Positions 49,914 to 60,786 are shown, counted from the first letter of the stretch. The stretch is 64,000 bases of DNA from Sodiomyces alkalinus F11 (GCF_003711515.1 NW_021167079.1:1477471-1541470); one strand, 5' to 3'. The notes: generated by a model not told the origin, from the letters alone. Numbers and translations: made by a program.

Positions 49914-51610
49914 CGTTCGTCCGAGTAAGTCATGGGTCAGGAATCAGGATCTCGGGGCCAGGGCTAACGGAGAGCCGGATAACTGCCTCTACAAATGAAG
50001 CCGAGGTTGCGGTAGCGGGCTCTCCTAGGGCAGGCGACTGGGGTTCCGGTGCTCAGAGCTTGGATTCATGTGAACGATGAATGGCGGAGACGCGACGAGG
50101 TTGCTGGTTCCGAATAACCGGAAGAGGCCCATAAGTATCCGTAGGTTGTCCTAGGGGGTAAGGCGAACCGTGAAGAAACCCAACCCATCTTTGTCCTTAA
50201 GGGACTAGAAGAGTAAACAGTCGAAAATCTAATGGGATGGGACGAGGAACGAGGATGGAGGATGGAGGATGGAGGATGGGAGGGGTCAAGGGTCTAGTGT
50301 TCAGGTACTCACGTCGAGGAAGAGCGACGGTGATACTTCATGTTGGTACAAGGGTTGTTAAGACGTCCCATGGGGAAGGGAAATTCACGGGCAGTTCTCT
50401 TACAGTGGGGTTGATGTTCTCGATCCGGCCATTTACAACGTTGACTACGCCTCTGCGTGACCCAAATAGGGAATCGATTGGCGTGTTTGTGGCTTACTTC
50501 CCTGTTTGTTCTCCGCAACCCATGGTTACCCCTGTGATGCCTGAACGCTACGCCATCGCCACGGGGAAATTGTGCTTCGTATATGTACATACGAAGTGCA
50601 TACCTACCACGTAGGTTGGTACCTAACTCGCCTCTTCCCGCAGTTGACGACTGCCCTGTATTTCCCTATAGGGGCTTCCCAGACCCTCGGAATGCGGCAA
50701 TGGCCTGCACTACTCCGTATGTTGCTCTGTCATGGGAAACGCCCCTATCCGCTTTGTGCAACAGGAGTTGTCGATGGATCAACTTAAAAAGTTGGACCCG
50801 CATACTTCATTCGTTGCCCCATTCTGCTGGGGTGTTCTTTTCGGTCCGACAACGATAACTACCACGCCACAAGACACAGTAGGACCGGGATTCACACTTC
50901 AAAAAGGCAAGGGGCCGCACCTACCTAATCTGTGGTAGGTGGTCTAATTATCCATATTTCGTTCAATTCATAAGCGTTGTTTGGCGCTCGGATGCTTGTT
51001 CGGAAAGGCTTTTTGCTACTGGTGTCTCGAGGGACAAGAAGCATGGCAATCTCCGTGTTCGTCAGGTAAAGGACCAGGTTAGGTGTCTTAGAGAAAACGA
51101 AATGACACCGAGGGAATCGCTCAGAAGCGTGAATGTAAAGGCGGGCTTGCCAATTTAGTAAAATTTGAATGAAATATGAACCGGAACGGCGTGGCCGCAA
51201 GACCAAAGAAAGAATGACACTCGTGACCCAGCATCGGAGCATCGCTTAGACGTATGTAATCGCCGAGTTGATTTTCCCGGACGGCCCCGCTTCAGGCCGG
51301 CCCGGTGCACCGGTGCTCTCGAGAATGTCGGAGCCGACGACAGCTCCACCCTTGTACCATCCATCGGCCCGCATGACATGCCCCGACTCGAACATCATAG
51401 CTAAAATGATTATAAGACATGACTTTACCCTGATAAGTAGCACATACTAGTGGTATATATGTAGGCAAACACAATTATATCATATAATAGATTTCCTTTC
51501 GATATGACGTGGTATTCAAAGTTGGAAATTGGAATGCTAGTCGGATCGGCGTCAGCTAATGTCACCAGGCTTCGAACTCGACTGACAGAGATGGGACGCC
51601 CTGAAAGCCC
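49914..51610. other. Intergenic region, WD40 gene / glycosidase-like pseudogene
   Basis: No gene is supported. It includes a GAGGATG tandem repeat (about 50250-50280), an inverted repeat CTTCGTAT...ATACGAAG at about 50576-50597, and one TACTCCGTA at 50711-50719. Short open frames (for example 50237-50614) show no motif. Confidence 0.55.
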
Positions 51611-52706
51611 TTACGCATGACATAGATTAAGTTCCAAAACTCGAATGTTCCGCAATGGCGAATCGGTGCCACCTCTTGCCCCCACGAAGGACAAGTTGTG
51701 GGATGGGTCAGCATTCCCAGATATGGTGATATCGATGCCTGGTATATCCTCGAGGGCCGAAATAGTCGACCTCTTCGACAATGTAGATACCAAAAAAGTG
51801 AAGATTGACGACTCATTGCCCTTTGAACCTTCGCTCCCCGCCGAACTCCTTGAGCTTGTCAAAAAACCCGTCAGGGAGGAGGGTCGCGTGGTATCTTGCG
51901 AGAATGGCAATCAACGGGCCCCAGGCATAATCCGCAGCGTGGGACATGATTTGGGGCTAAACGAGCTTTGTCAGTACCGTAATTACGGGAAGAAATGGTG
52001 ATAAAGGAAACGAAGTCACTTACCCGCGAGATGACCGACGAGTTCTCCTTGTCAATAAACGCCTGTGTAGGTCCCGCTGTTAAATTCGGATAAGGTGTCG
52101 GTCACTGCAAACAGGTCGATGATTTCCTGGGCGTAGTTCTCCCCCGCGACAGTCATGTTTTCGTCGTTAATACGGCGGCCCATCCAGCCAGAGACGAAGG
52201 CTCGCATGATGGACTGATAAAGGCTCACTTTAGTTTGGTTTTCCCGCCTCCTACTCCGATCCATGGGATGCCTCTTAACGCACGGAAGGAAAGGTCAAGG
52301 ACGACTCACCGGGTTGCTGTACGCGGGATATAAGTTGTCACCACCGATTCCGCCCACTCTGTACGTATCGTCAACTGTTGCGTTACAGACCGGTTGCATG
52401 ATCAGCCCTGACGTTGTGTTTGATATGAGGTGCTGGAACTCCTCCATCATCGTCACAAACGTCGTGCCTACGAACCCTCTCCAGTTCGGGGCCAAATGCG
52501 TACCAAATCGAGCTTCGGGAATTGTGGCGCAGGGCGGATTCGCGACCCAGGTCGTAGAAATACCCGACATCGCGGTCGTAGTAAATGTCCATCCATACCA
52601 TAGACTCATTGAACAGTTCTTGGGCGTTGGATGAGAGACTCGAGACATATGAGGCCGCAGCCAGTGGCAGCTTCAGGAGAGCGAGGAAGATGACGACCTT
52701 CATCAT
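51611..52706 (-). pseudogene. Broken secreted (alpha/alpha)6-glycosidase / linalool-dehydratase-like protein
   Basis: The start at 52706 encodes a signal peptide (MMKVVIFLALLKLPLAAAS) and the conserved opening WMDIYYDRDVGYFYDL...SSIWYAFG. At about 52495 the conserved frame jumps straight to APNWRGFVGTTF in another phase, with the segment normally between these blocks missing. It continues to DNLYPAYSNP, across a normal intron (GTGAGT...CAG, about 52308-52218) to SIMRAFVSGWMGRR and SEFNSGTYTGV. There the frame breaks again and resumes at IDKENSSVISR (about 52055-52025), across a second intron (GTAAGT...TTTAG) to PQIMSHAADYAWGPLIAIL, ending near 51611. Two internal losses, each with a frame change, make it a pseudogene. 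The family call rests on recognised motifs; no family-wide catalytic role is certain. Confidence 0.75.
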
Positions 52707-53750
52707 GACTGAGACAAGTAAAACAGCGGCGCAGGTAATGAGCGTCAGGGGTGGTTTGAACTATAGTCTATGGGAACATCTACGCAACGCTTGCCTTATA
52801 AGAAGAGGAGGGCAGGAGGGGGAATTCTATCCATGGCAGCGAGCGAGCACGCGCATGCTGTGACATCTGCCGCGGGCTATGTCAATGCCAAACAGTCCGA
52901 ATCTGGTTGAGCACGCTGATGAGACTCATAAATCAAGAGACCTTGATCCGTGCACCGTATGATCAGGGTTAGATAGGCATGCGTTTCCAAGCCATGTATG
53001 AATGACGCTCTTAATCGCGGTTCATGTTTGAGGAGAAAGCCGGGTCGAGTTCATCCTTGATACTCCGCTTCATCATAACAAACAAAACCGCGGGCAAGGT
53101 AGATGATCATCGCTGGGCCTTTGTAAAAAGTGAAATGCATTGGCTGTTCCCACCTTGTCGTCCATCCTTCCGAATAGGGGGAGTAAGGGGCCTAAGGGCT
53201 AAGAGGCTAAGAGCTGTACGTTGGCCGATCCTGTCAGTTACCCCAACTGGACAACACGAGTGGTACGTGGACTGCCTAACGTCAGATCAATGTCTGCTAG
53301 CCGTCTGCCAGTTCTCAGAGCTTCGATCAAGACATCATCGAGATTTGCGATTCCATTGTCCATGTCCACTCGGTGTCTGGGAAATGTCCCCTGTGTGTTG
53401 GGGAGCAGAGCTAGCCATCAGGCTGCTGGACAAGGCAGGACAGGCAGGGTAGGGCGCGGTTGTCGAGAAGTGTCGTCAGTTCTTGATAGTTCATAAGCCA
53501 ACAGAATAAGACCCTGGGTGTGTAAAAGTCGCACCAGAGGACAATACATCGAACTGAGGATAGTCCGATACCTGTAATCTTATCAATCTTATCAATCTTA
53601 TCGCAAAGTTTATCACCACGTGACTTCGTGGTTAGGCAGCGCAATCGTCCTCCGCGAGTTCCTCGAGTCAGCGGTTCAACGGTGACGCCAATTCAAGACC
53701 CATTCTTGCCTCCTCGGGCTTTGAAATGAGACATCACTTTTCTCTCCACC
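52707..53750. other. Intergenic region, pseudogene / EXO5
   Basis: Divergent spacer. A three-copy CTTATCAAT tandem repeat lies at about 53577-53602, about 150 bp before the EXO5 start. A 142-codon frame (53024-53452) has no recognisable features. Confidence 0.55.
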
Positions 53751-55480
53751 ATGGCATCTATTCTCTCATTCGACAGTTATGATGAGGACTACGACATTAC
53801 TCTAGAAGAAGAGACTCTGTTAAGTTCACTCGTCACCGATCTTCCTCCTATGCCGTCTCTTCCAGTTCAAGAGCTTCCCGTCGCGACATCTTCCAAAGGT
53901 GGTGCGAAAATTGCTCCCAAGGATCATTACCATGTCTCTCCACGTTTCCCCGCGTCGAATCATCTGGCAAACAAGGTCGTTTCTTCAGTTGTGCAGGGCA
54001 AAGGGACAGGCTTCCCGGCACAGAGCCCAGTCCAACCGAAGACCATCTCGGCGATCGTTCCACACGGCGACGGAGTTGTCAGCTATCCCGATTGTAAGAC
54101 CGCTGGGCCTCGGCAGGTGAAGTGTTCTGTCGTGAAGGCTGACTGACCTGGAAGCGTCTAGTGAGTAAGGCACTACCCAAAGCCGAGACGTCCGAGTCTG
54201 CCAAGGAGGACCAACTTGTCGCATCCAGGTCTACCGACGACACGCGATCGCCACTTGTCCGATTCCGGACCTTTCCCAAAAAGCCCTTCTCCGTGAGCGA
54301 CCTTACGGCCGGATCGTGGTGCGAACTTCAGTACTGGTATACCCTCACAAGATTGCCCTACGGGAGGAAAACCCGAACACGTGCCATGAAAGAGGGGACC
54401 AGAGTACACAAGGACTTAGAAGACGAAGTGCATACCACGGTTCGCATTGAGATCGCCAGCAAAACAGACGCCTTCGGGCTGAGGCTCTGGAACATTGTCC
54501 AAGGCCTCAGAACTCTGCGCGACACCGGCCTGACGCGCGAACTGGAAGTCTGGGGGTTTGTCGACGGGAACGTCGTCAACGGCATCATCGACGGGCTCAG
54601 TTCCATCCACCCCGATCCGGAATTCGAGAGAGAGCTGCGTCGGAGCCGAGAACTGCAGCCCAACATGGCCGACTACTTTCCTCCCAGGAAAACAGGGAAC
54701 GAGGAGATCCCCCAGGTGTACCTGACCGATGTCAAGACGAGGGGCAAGCGCACAACGGCCAATGCGGCGTCGCTCCGGCCCGCCAAGGTGCAGCTGTTCC
54801 TGTACCACCGGTTCTTATCGGATATGGCGGCAGACAAGCTGGACTATCTGCGTGTCTTCCGGCGATACAATCTTGATCCCGACGAGCCCTTCTCGGATTC
54901 CTTCCTTGCGCAGATGGCGAACCTGCACGACGAAGAGTTCTTCGACGCCTCGGAGACAGAGACAGACGTAGACACAGACGGAAGCTTTGCCGCTGCGCCG
55001 CCTTTGTCTGGTGCAAGCGACTCCTCGCAATCTACACCCACGCAGCAGCAGCAACCATCGTCAAGCGACCGGTTCAACAGCCAACCTAGTTGGTCTCCCA
55101 GACCGCCAGATCTGGTCAAATACCGCACCCTACGAGAACTCGTGCCCCTCCTCGTCTCCGAGCTGCGCCAAACCTTCCCTCACGGCCCCGACTCGGTCGG
55201 TCGCCTCCTCTCTGTCGAGTACCGCTACCAGCTGGACGGTTCTCTCATCGACACCCGCATCTTCCCTATGGATGACCGCGCCTTGGATGTCTACCTCGAG
55301 CACACCATGGCGTGGTGGCAAGGAAAACGGGACCCACGCGGCGTGCAAATCGAGGATGCGTGGAAGTGTTTCGTGTGCGAGTTCGCTGAGAGTTGTGTTT
55401 GGCGTAGGGAGATGGATGAGGATCGACTACAGAGTGCGAGGCGGCGCCTGGAGGTGAAGCGGGAGAGTGGTAACAGTTGA
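53751..55480 (+). CDS. exo5: Mitochondrial-type exonuclease V (Exo5/Dem1), Fe-S cluster nuclease
   Basis: Two exons, 53751-54093 and 54162-55480, with a 68-bp intron (GTAAGA...CTAG, branch CTGAC) encode 553 residues. The PD-(D/E)XK nuclease core shows GTRVHKDLEDEV, FVDGNVVNGIIDGL and YLTDVKTRGKRT (Asp and Lys of the active site). One Fe-S cysteine lies in GSWCELQYWYTL (about residue 168) and three in CFVCEFAESC near the C-terminus (about 517-526), the 4Fe-4S cluster layout of this family. A disordered Ser/Gln-rich insert (about 375-410) sits between. Exo5 is a single-strand-specific exonuclease; in yeast it maintains mitochondrial DNA and in other species repairs interstrand crosslinks. The Ser/Pro-rich N-terminus may hold a targeting signal, but none is obvious. 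Confidence 0.94.
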
Positions 55481-55878
55481 TTGGCGCCTCTCTACGTTTC
55501 TTTCCCCTTTTCTTCCCTTTTCTTCCCTTTTCTTGGCATTATTTTTATTTTAAACTTATTTCCTTCCTGGTATATACCCCCACGGGATTTGAGTTGGAAC
55601 TCAATGATTGTTGTATGACGGGACGGGCCTCGGATGATAGATGAATACATGATATCATGATCTTCCCAATTTTATGGACGTAGAGATCTCGCATATGCCC
55701 CTGAGGAGGGAGGGTGACTGGGCCGTGAGGCGTCGCTCACGTTCTCCAACGAGGGGAGACGGAGCATTGCCGACAAGGTCCCCCCAGTGTAGCCACCTCT
55801 TGTAGGGAGAATGCCCATGGTCTGACATCGATTTCCCCTCGCTGACATTCATTCTTGACCCCTCCGACGAAAAGGCGG
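55481..55878. other. Convergent spacer, EXO5 / YwbE gene
   Basis: 3' flanks of converging genes; a TTTTCTTCCC tandem repeat occurs at about 55506-55533 just after EXO5. No gene seen. Confidence 0.6.
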
Positions 55879-56520
55879 TCAGGAATCGAAATGGCTTCCG
55901 ACATGGTGTTCAACGGCCGCGGCATCGCCTTCGAAGACGCCGCATACGGGACAAGTGGCCGTCGCTTCGTTGGTCGCCAGAGACTGGGCAGATGCAGCAG
56001 CAGAAACAGCAGATGCAGTAGTGTTATCTCCAGGGACGGTGCAGCCATCCCGATGCGCGTCGCCACCCCGTCCCTTCTTCGTCTTGGCGGGCCGAATGTA
56101 CGCATCCAGTCCGAATGTCTGAGGCGGGGGTTCAAGCGCTTCGTGCTGCTCACGAACATCGCGATATCGCGGCCTCGGTCCTCTTCCCCGACCGTCGCGT
56201 CCCGCCCATCGACTTTGGTCTTGGTCAAGAGCGCGAGTGTCGTCGCCGGTTTGGTCACGTGGCTGCTGATCCTGGAGGTCCTGCTGGTCGTGCCGGTTGT
56301 CGTCGTCCCTGGCGGCACTGGTTGCGCTCCCGGCTAAGGACTGTACCCTCCCAACCCGGCCATCGGTGAGGCGGACCTTGATGCCTCGCGGATGGTTGCC
56401 ACGGGTGAGGATGTCCTGCACGACGCCCGAGACGGTTCGGCCTGTGGGCTGGTCGGCTTTGAGGACGATATTGACGGACGCGCCGCGGATGACGACGGCG
56501 GTCGTGGGGACTCGGCTCAT
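55879..56520 (-). CDS. YwbE-domain (DUF2196) protein with C-terminal C2H2/UBZ-like zinc finger
   Basis: Single exon, 213 residues. Residues about 13-62 match the small bacterial YwbE/DUF2196 family (VNIVLKADQPTG, GVVQDILTRGNHPRGIKVRL, GRVGRVQSL). A charged, Asp/Arg/Gln-rich linker follows. The last 25 residues carry C190-x2-C193-x12-H206-x3-H210, a C2H2 or UBZ-type finger. The domain's biochemical function is unknown; the basic/Gly look suggests nucleic-acid contact, and a UBZ finger would suggest ubiquitin binding, both inference. It converges with EXO5. The ATG at 56520 opens directly on the conserved domain, so this start is probably right. Confidence 0.85.
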   Translation of the reverse strand: MSRVPTTAVVIRGASVNIVLKADQPTGRTVSGVVQDILTRGNHPRGIKVRLTDGRVGRVQSLAGSATSAARDDDNRHDQQDLQDQQPRDQTGDDTRALDQDQSRWAGRDGRGRGPRPRYRDVREQHEALEPPPQTFGLDAYIRPAKTKKGRGGDAHRDGCTVPGDNTTASAVSAAASAQSLATNEATATCPVCGVFEGDAAAVEHHVGSHFDS

Positions 56521-57791
56521 GAGAGTATGGTGTTTGATGGACGCAAGTACGATAGCATTTTATACTAATATATTCTTATCCCACGGGCTCGGCGCATAGT
56601 GTTGAGCCGGAGGTGACCGGAGGTGGCCGGAGTGTGAAGAGGAAATCTCTCACAACAGTGTGTGCGTTCTGTAGGTATTATGGACTGAAAGTACTTCGTG
56701 TGTACCTATCTAAGGTGGGGGCTGTTACTCCAAGGGCTTGGGTTAATTATGCCCATTACATATGTACCTAGCGTTATTGTACCCGCTTTACCTCCCTTGC
56801 CCCTTAACGATAGGTCGGGTAGTAGCCCAGGAAGAAAGTACCTAGGCTACCACATAAGGTTAGGTACCCATCTGAGCGTCTCCTGAACTCACGCTACCTT
56901 ACGTTGTAAGGCCCCGCTCCACCTTAAGGTAGGTACCTACCTTAGGCAGCACCGTAAACACCGCACGGGCCTCGACATCAGGTTCTATTTTTGGTGATCG
57001 TTCGCGGTTGCGGCTTGATCGACCGCCCAGGCATCACCCATCAACCCCGTCACGAACCAGTGATATCCGTAGGTATGTCCCTTAATGACGATATTCAAAC
57101 ATCCAAAGCATCTTGAAACTTCGTATTCGCAGCCACGGGGTTGACGATGGCGCCGATTGACCCTCCGGCTTCATGATCTCGACCATCCATTCGGTTTCAG
57201 TTTCCTCTCCCCTGGAAGGGCATCAGCCTCTGATCTTCCAATGAGGAGGCAAGCATTGCATTCCGCATGCCTTCAGCCCTACTTCTGACCTGCAGTCCTT
57301 CCTTCCCAATCCCGTCGACGGCCCGGAACAAAACTGTGATTCGAACACGCTTGAAGCATCTTATCTCGTTTACGCTCGAGCCTGCATCGTAGAGGCCTTC
57401 TCGATCTAATCGCTCGGGGTGGAAAGGACATTTCTAGGGTCCCCTGTCGTTGTCGTGGGAACTTTGTGGCTTCAACTCTAGGCAACCAGCAAAGAAATGT
57501 ATTAATTGCCCACAGAAGAACCATCACAAACCATCACCAACCATCACCAACCATCAGGCTCTTCTCTCCTCTCTCCTCTTTGTCCACAAGGCTCTCTGGT
57601 CTCCGAGAAAGACGCTGATCTGAGTAGTGGTCACGCTGCCGAAGGCCGTTGAAATTCACAACTCTTACTCTAAATCACCTCACCACCACAACCACAGCCA
57701 CAACCACGCAGCAAAACATCTCACGGTCGTCTTGTTATTGCACCCCGCCTCATTCCTCCCTGATTCCTCAGTCCCCTATCTACCGGGCCGT
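56521..57791. promoter_or_regulatory. Divergent intergenic region with dense GGTACCTA-type motifs
   Basis: Upstream of both the YwbE gene (-) and the F-box gene (+). Between about 56700 and 56950 the TACCTAAGG/GGTACCTA family occurs repeatedly (56705, 56830-56865, 56925-56945). ACCATCACAA-type short repeats lie at 57520-57560. No gene is supported. Confidence 0.55.
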
Positions 57792-58598
57792 ATGATGGCC
57801 GTCTTCAACTCAGCTCCCATCCTACATTCCTCCGTGCCAGCAGCACCGCAGGCATCACCCAAGGTCCACCATCCCCACCACCATCAACAACAACAACAAC
57901 AACCACCACCAGACCAAGAACAACACATACTCTCGAAACCGCCCCCGCCAACCACACCCTCCCCCCAGGGACAAAAGGAAAACTCAACCCTCATGTCTCT
58001 CCCCACCGAAATCCACCTCCTCATCTCCCGCCACCTGACCTACCCGGACGCCCTCTCCCTCAAACACGCCAACCGGCACTTCTACCGAATCGTCGACACG
58101 GGCGTGAGCCTCAAGGTAGCCTGGCTAATGGAACGCCGCCTCCTCCACCTCGAGTGCCCCAACGACCGCTGCTGCGACCTGGGCAGCGACCTCAAGTTCT
58201 GCCGCGGCAGCGTGCCCCTCCTCATGCGCCGCCGCCGCGAGCACTTCGAGTGCGAATCCCGCCCCGGCCTCGGCTGCCTCGTCCTCGGCACTGCCTCCTG
58301 CGAGCATAGTCGCCGCCGCCGCGCCCAGGAAGAGGAGGAGAGGGCCCTGCGGCGGCGTCGCCGTCTTCGTCCCTGGGGTCTGCTCTTCTCGCTGTTCTTC
58401 TCGCCCCTCTTCCTTGCCCCTTCGTCTTCTTCCTTCTTTGCTCTCCCTCCGCCTGCGTTTGGGGACCGCATTTCCTTCGGCCCCGGTCTCCGCCGGGCAG
58501 TTTTCTCTGGCTGGGAATTGTGGCGTGTACTGCTTGTGGCTCTCTTTATCCCGATTGTCCTGGCATGTGTGTTTTTTTCGCTGTCGTGGCTTTTGTAG
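57792..58598 (+). CDS. F-box protein with C-terminal transmembrane segment
   Basis: Single exon, 268 residues from the ATG at 57792. The frame is open upstream to about 57627, but no better ATG precedes it. The N-terminus is His/Gln/Pro-rich (low complexity). An F-box lies at about residues 69-105 (SLPTEIHLLISRHLTYPDAL, then SLKHANRHFYRIVD). A Cys-containing segment follows (CPNDRCCDLG, CESRPGLGCLVLGTASC) and an Arg-rich stretch. The last 25 residues are strongly hydrophobic (WRVLLVALFIPIVLACVFF). F-box proteins bind Skp1 and select substrates for SCF ubiquitin ligases; the tail suggests membrane anchoring. The target is unknown. It ends about 180 bp before an assembly gap. Confidence 0.8.
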   Translation: MMAVFNSAPILHSSVPAAPQASPKVHHPHHHQQQQQQPPPDQEQHILSKPPPPTTPSPQGQKENSTLMSLPTEIHLLISRHLTYPDALSLKHANRHFYRIVDTGVSLKVAWLMERRLLHLECPNDRCCDLGSDLKFCRGSVPLLMRRRREHFECESRPGLGCLVLGTASCEHSRRRRAQEEEERALRRRRRLRPWGLLFSLFFSPLFLAPSSSSFFALPPPAFGDRISFGPGLRRAVFSGWELWRVLLVALFIPIVLACVFFSLSWLL

Positions 58599-58941
58599 AC
58601 TTGACGCTTCGACGAATTGACGATGTTTGCCTGTTCGAATAATGAATGTATTGTATTGTAGCATATTCGCGATTCGGGGCGGGCGAGACAGTTTTCTCTC
58701 CTGTATTATCATTTTTCTGTTATTAATGGCGAATAATATTTAATCAAGGGCTAGCAAAAGTTTACGCAGGCCGCATCCACNNNNNNNNNNNNNNNNNNNN
58801 NNNNNNNNNNNNNNNNNNNNNNNNNNNNNNNNNNNCGGAACCATCTATAGATTATTCCCTGTATTTGGGTATCTTCGCGTGCCACCTTCCCAAAATCCCG
58901 CTCCACTCACTCCCCTCACTCCCCTCCGTATACATACATCA
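58599..58941. other. Spacer containing a 55-N assembly gap (58781-58835)
   Basis: Convergent 3' flank of the F-box gene and the hexokinase-like gene. The undetermined bases occupy 58781-58835; the rest is AT-rich and shows no gene. Confidence 0.9.
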
Positions 58942-60786
58942 TCATGTCTTGGTCCTCATGCTCGACTGCGCAGCGGCAGCCAGAATACCCGCCCCCTTGA
59001 TCCCCCCGTCGTGACACGGACTGAGCACCACCCTGACCGGCGGCGACGCCCCAAACTCCCGTTCCAGGAGCCTGTCGACGAACGCTTGCGTGTCGGCGAG
59101 GTAGTCTTGGAAGTGAACGATGCAGCCTCCGGTATATCCCACGCCTATCTCCCGGACCTTGCCGCCGGCGCTTGAAGTGTCCGTTCGTGTTGCTGTTGTT
59201 GTTGCTGTTGTTGTTGTTGTCGTAGTTGTTGTTGTCGTCGTCGTCGTCGTCGGCCTGCCCGCGGGGATGTCTTCCGATACTTTCAAAAGCGCAATGATTC
59301 CCGCGGCCACAATGCCGGCAGCCCGGGTCTGGACCGCCTTGGTGATGTCGTACAGGGAGGCCGCCATCTCCTCCGTCCACCGGAAAGGGCGAGGCGACTG
59401 TGCCGCCGGCGTCGACCCGGGGAACTCGGATTCGAGCAAGCGCACAAGAGTCGCAGGGTCCGGGCCCTTGTATTTGCTGAGGAACGTGGTCGTCACGCCA
59501 AACCTCCTCGTCAGCGCGGCGGGGAGCGCCTCGGGGGCCAGTCTCTGCGTCCGCCGGAGGTGGTCGACCAGCATGAGCCGGCCCAGCTCCCCCAGGTACC
59601 TGCCGGCCGTCATGTACTCCAGGGGCTGGAAGCCGGGGACTTCGCCGGCGGCGTCGAGGAGCTCGTCCCATTCGGTGACGAGGCCCAGTTCGCGCAGGGG
59701 CGCGGCCGTGCCGTTGATGCTCCACTCGGTGTTGACGGCGATGCGGACGTCGTCCAGGGACTCGCCGGGCAGGAGGCTGACGACGGGGGGCCGCTTGGTT
59801 TCGTGGAGGCGGGCGAGCTTGAGTGGCACGGTGGCGTTGCAGCCCGTGCCCACGATCAGACCCATGGATCCCTTCCGGTGTTCGTTCTCGCCGTACTCGT
59901 AGGTGAACGACACCAGCGTCGAGACCGAGTCGTTTGCGATGGCGGTGATGCGGAGAGGTGGGAGAAGAGTGTCGGTGCCGCCGCGGGCTTTCTCATACCC
60001 TCCGAGGAGCAAGGGCCCGATTTCGAGGTTGCTTTTCAAGGTGAAGCCTTTCCCCATGGCCATGAGGGTCGCCTCGCTAAGGGATCTCTGTACCATGGGG
60101 AAGCTGAAGGTGATGCCTAGGGGGATTTCCCTGTCGGAAGGAAGACCCCAGTCACGGCAAGCCTCGGCCACGACGGCGGCGATGCACTCGCCTATCCAGT
60201 CGAAGAGGTGAGTCGTGTCCATCGATTTGAGCGCTTCGGAGATGGGCCATGATCTCTCCTTGAGGCGAGAGACTCGCGGTGACGAAGCCGAAGCCCCATC
60301 GGTTCCATTTGCCGATGTAGCCCCGTTGGCGAGGAGGCTGTCAGATGGGTGAACATGATCTCGTGAGAGTCCAATAAACCCGACTCGGAGGTTCGTTCCG
60401 CCACTGAGAGGAGGTCAGAACTTCAACCCGCCGGGGGTGTTTGATGGGAAATATGGCTGCAACAGTAATAATGTAACGGCTCTGATGCTGCTACTTACAT
60501 ATCTATGGCCAGATGTCTTGTCACGGGAAACATCAAAGGTTAGCCTCCGGGTTCACTCGTTTTTCATACACATCAATCGAACTCACCTTCCTTGGCCCGT
60601 TTTGCCCACAGGTCTTAGAATCGATTCGGATATGGGTGTGGGAAGGAACTGGTCGAGATTGTTGGCTGCGAGGTCGACAAAGGTCGAGTAGAATGCGTTG
60701 CTGAGGCGATGAATGGTATCGAAGTCGATGAGCATCGGGCCCAGGAAGTCTTCCAGGGCCTCTTGTGACTGAAACCCGGAATCCAT
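58942..60786 (-). CDS. Hexokinase-family kinase, probably N-acetylglucosamine kinase
   Basis: Three exons, 60786-60587, 60516-60499 (only 18 nt) and 60403-58942, give 559 residues; introns are 70 and 95 bp. The microexon supplies HLAID of the phosphate-binding motif HLAIDIGGTNLRVG (68-81), which can only be assembled by splicing it in. Other motifs are TFSFP (171-175), MGKGF (189-193) where glucose hexokinases have WTKGF, ND (230-231, catalytic Asp) and GTGCNA (258-263). The C-terminal lobe (RVVLSPCHDGGIKGAGILAA) is complete. A run of Thr codons (about 456-480) lies in a surface-loop position. The MGKGF variant and spacing resemble fungal GlcNAc kinases (Hxk3/Nag5 type); an atypical regulatory hexokinase is the alternative. 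No other GlcNAc catabolic gene lies nearby. Confidence 0.85.
60499..60516 (-). other. 18-nt microexon of the hexokinase-like gene
   Basis: Between acceptor AAG and donor GTAAGT lies an 18-nt exon encoding parts of R-H-L-A-I-D plus two bases of the next codon. The phase is 2 on both sides. Skipping it would delete six residues in frame from the nucleotide-binding loop. Confidence 0.8.
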
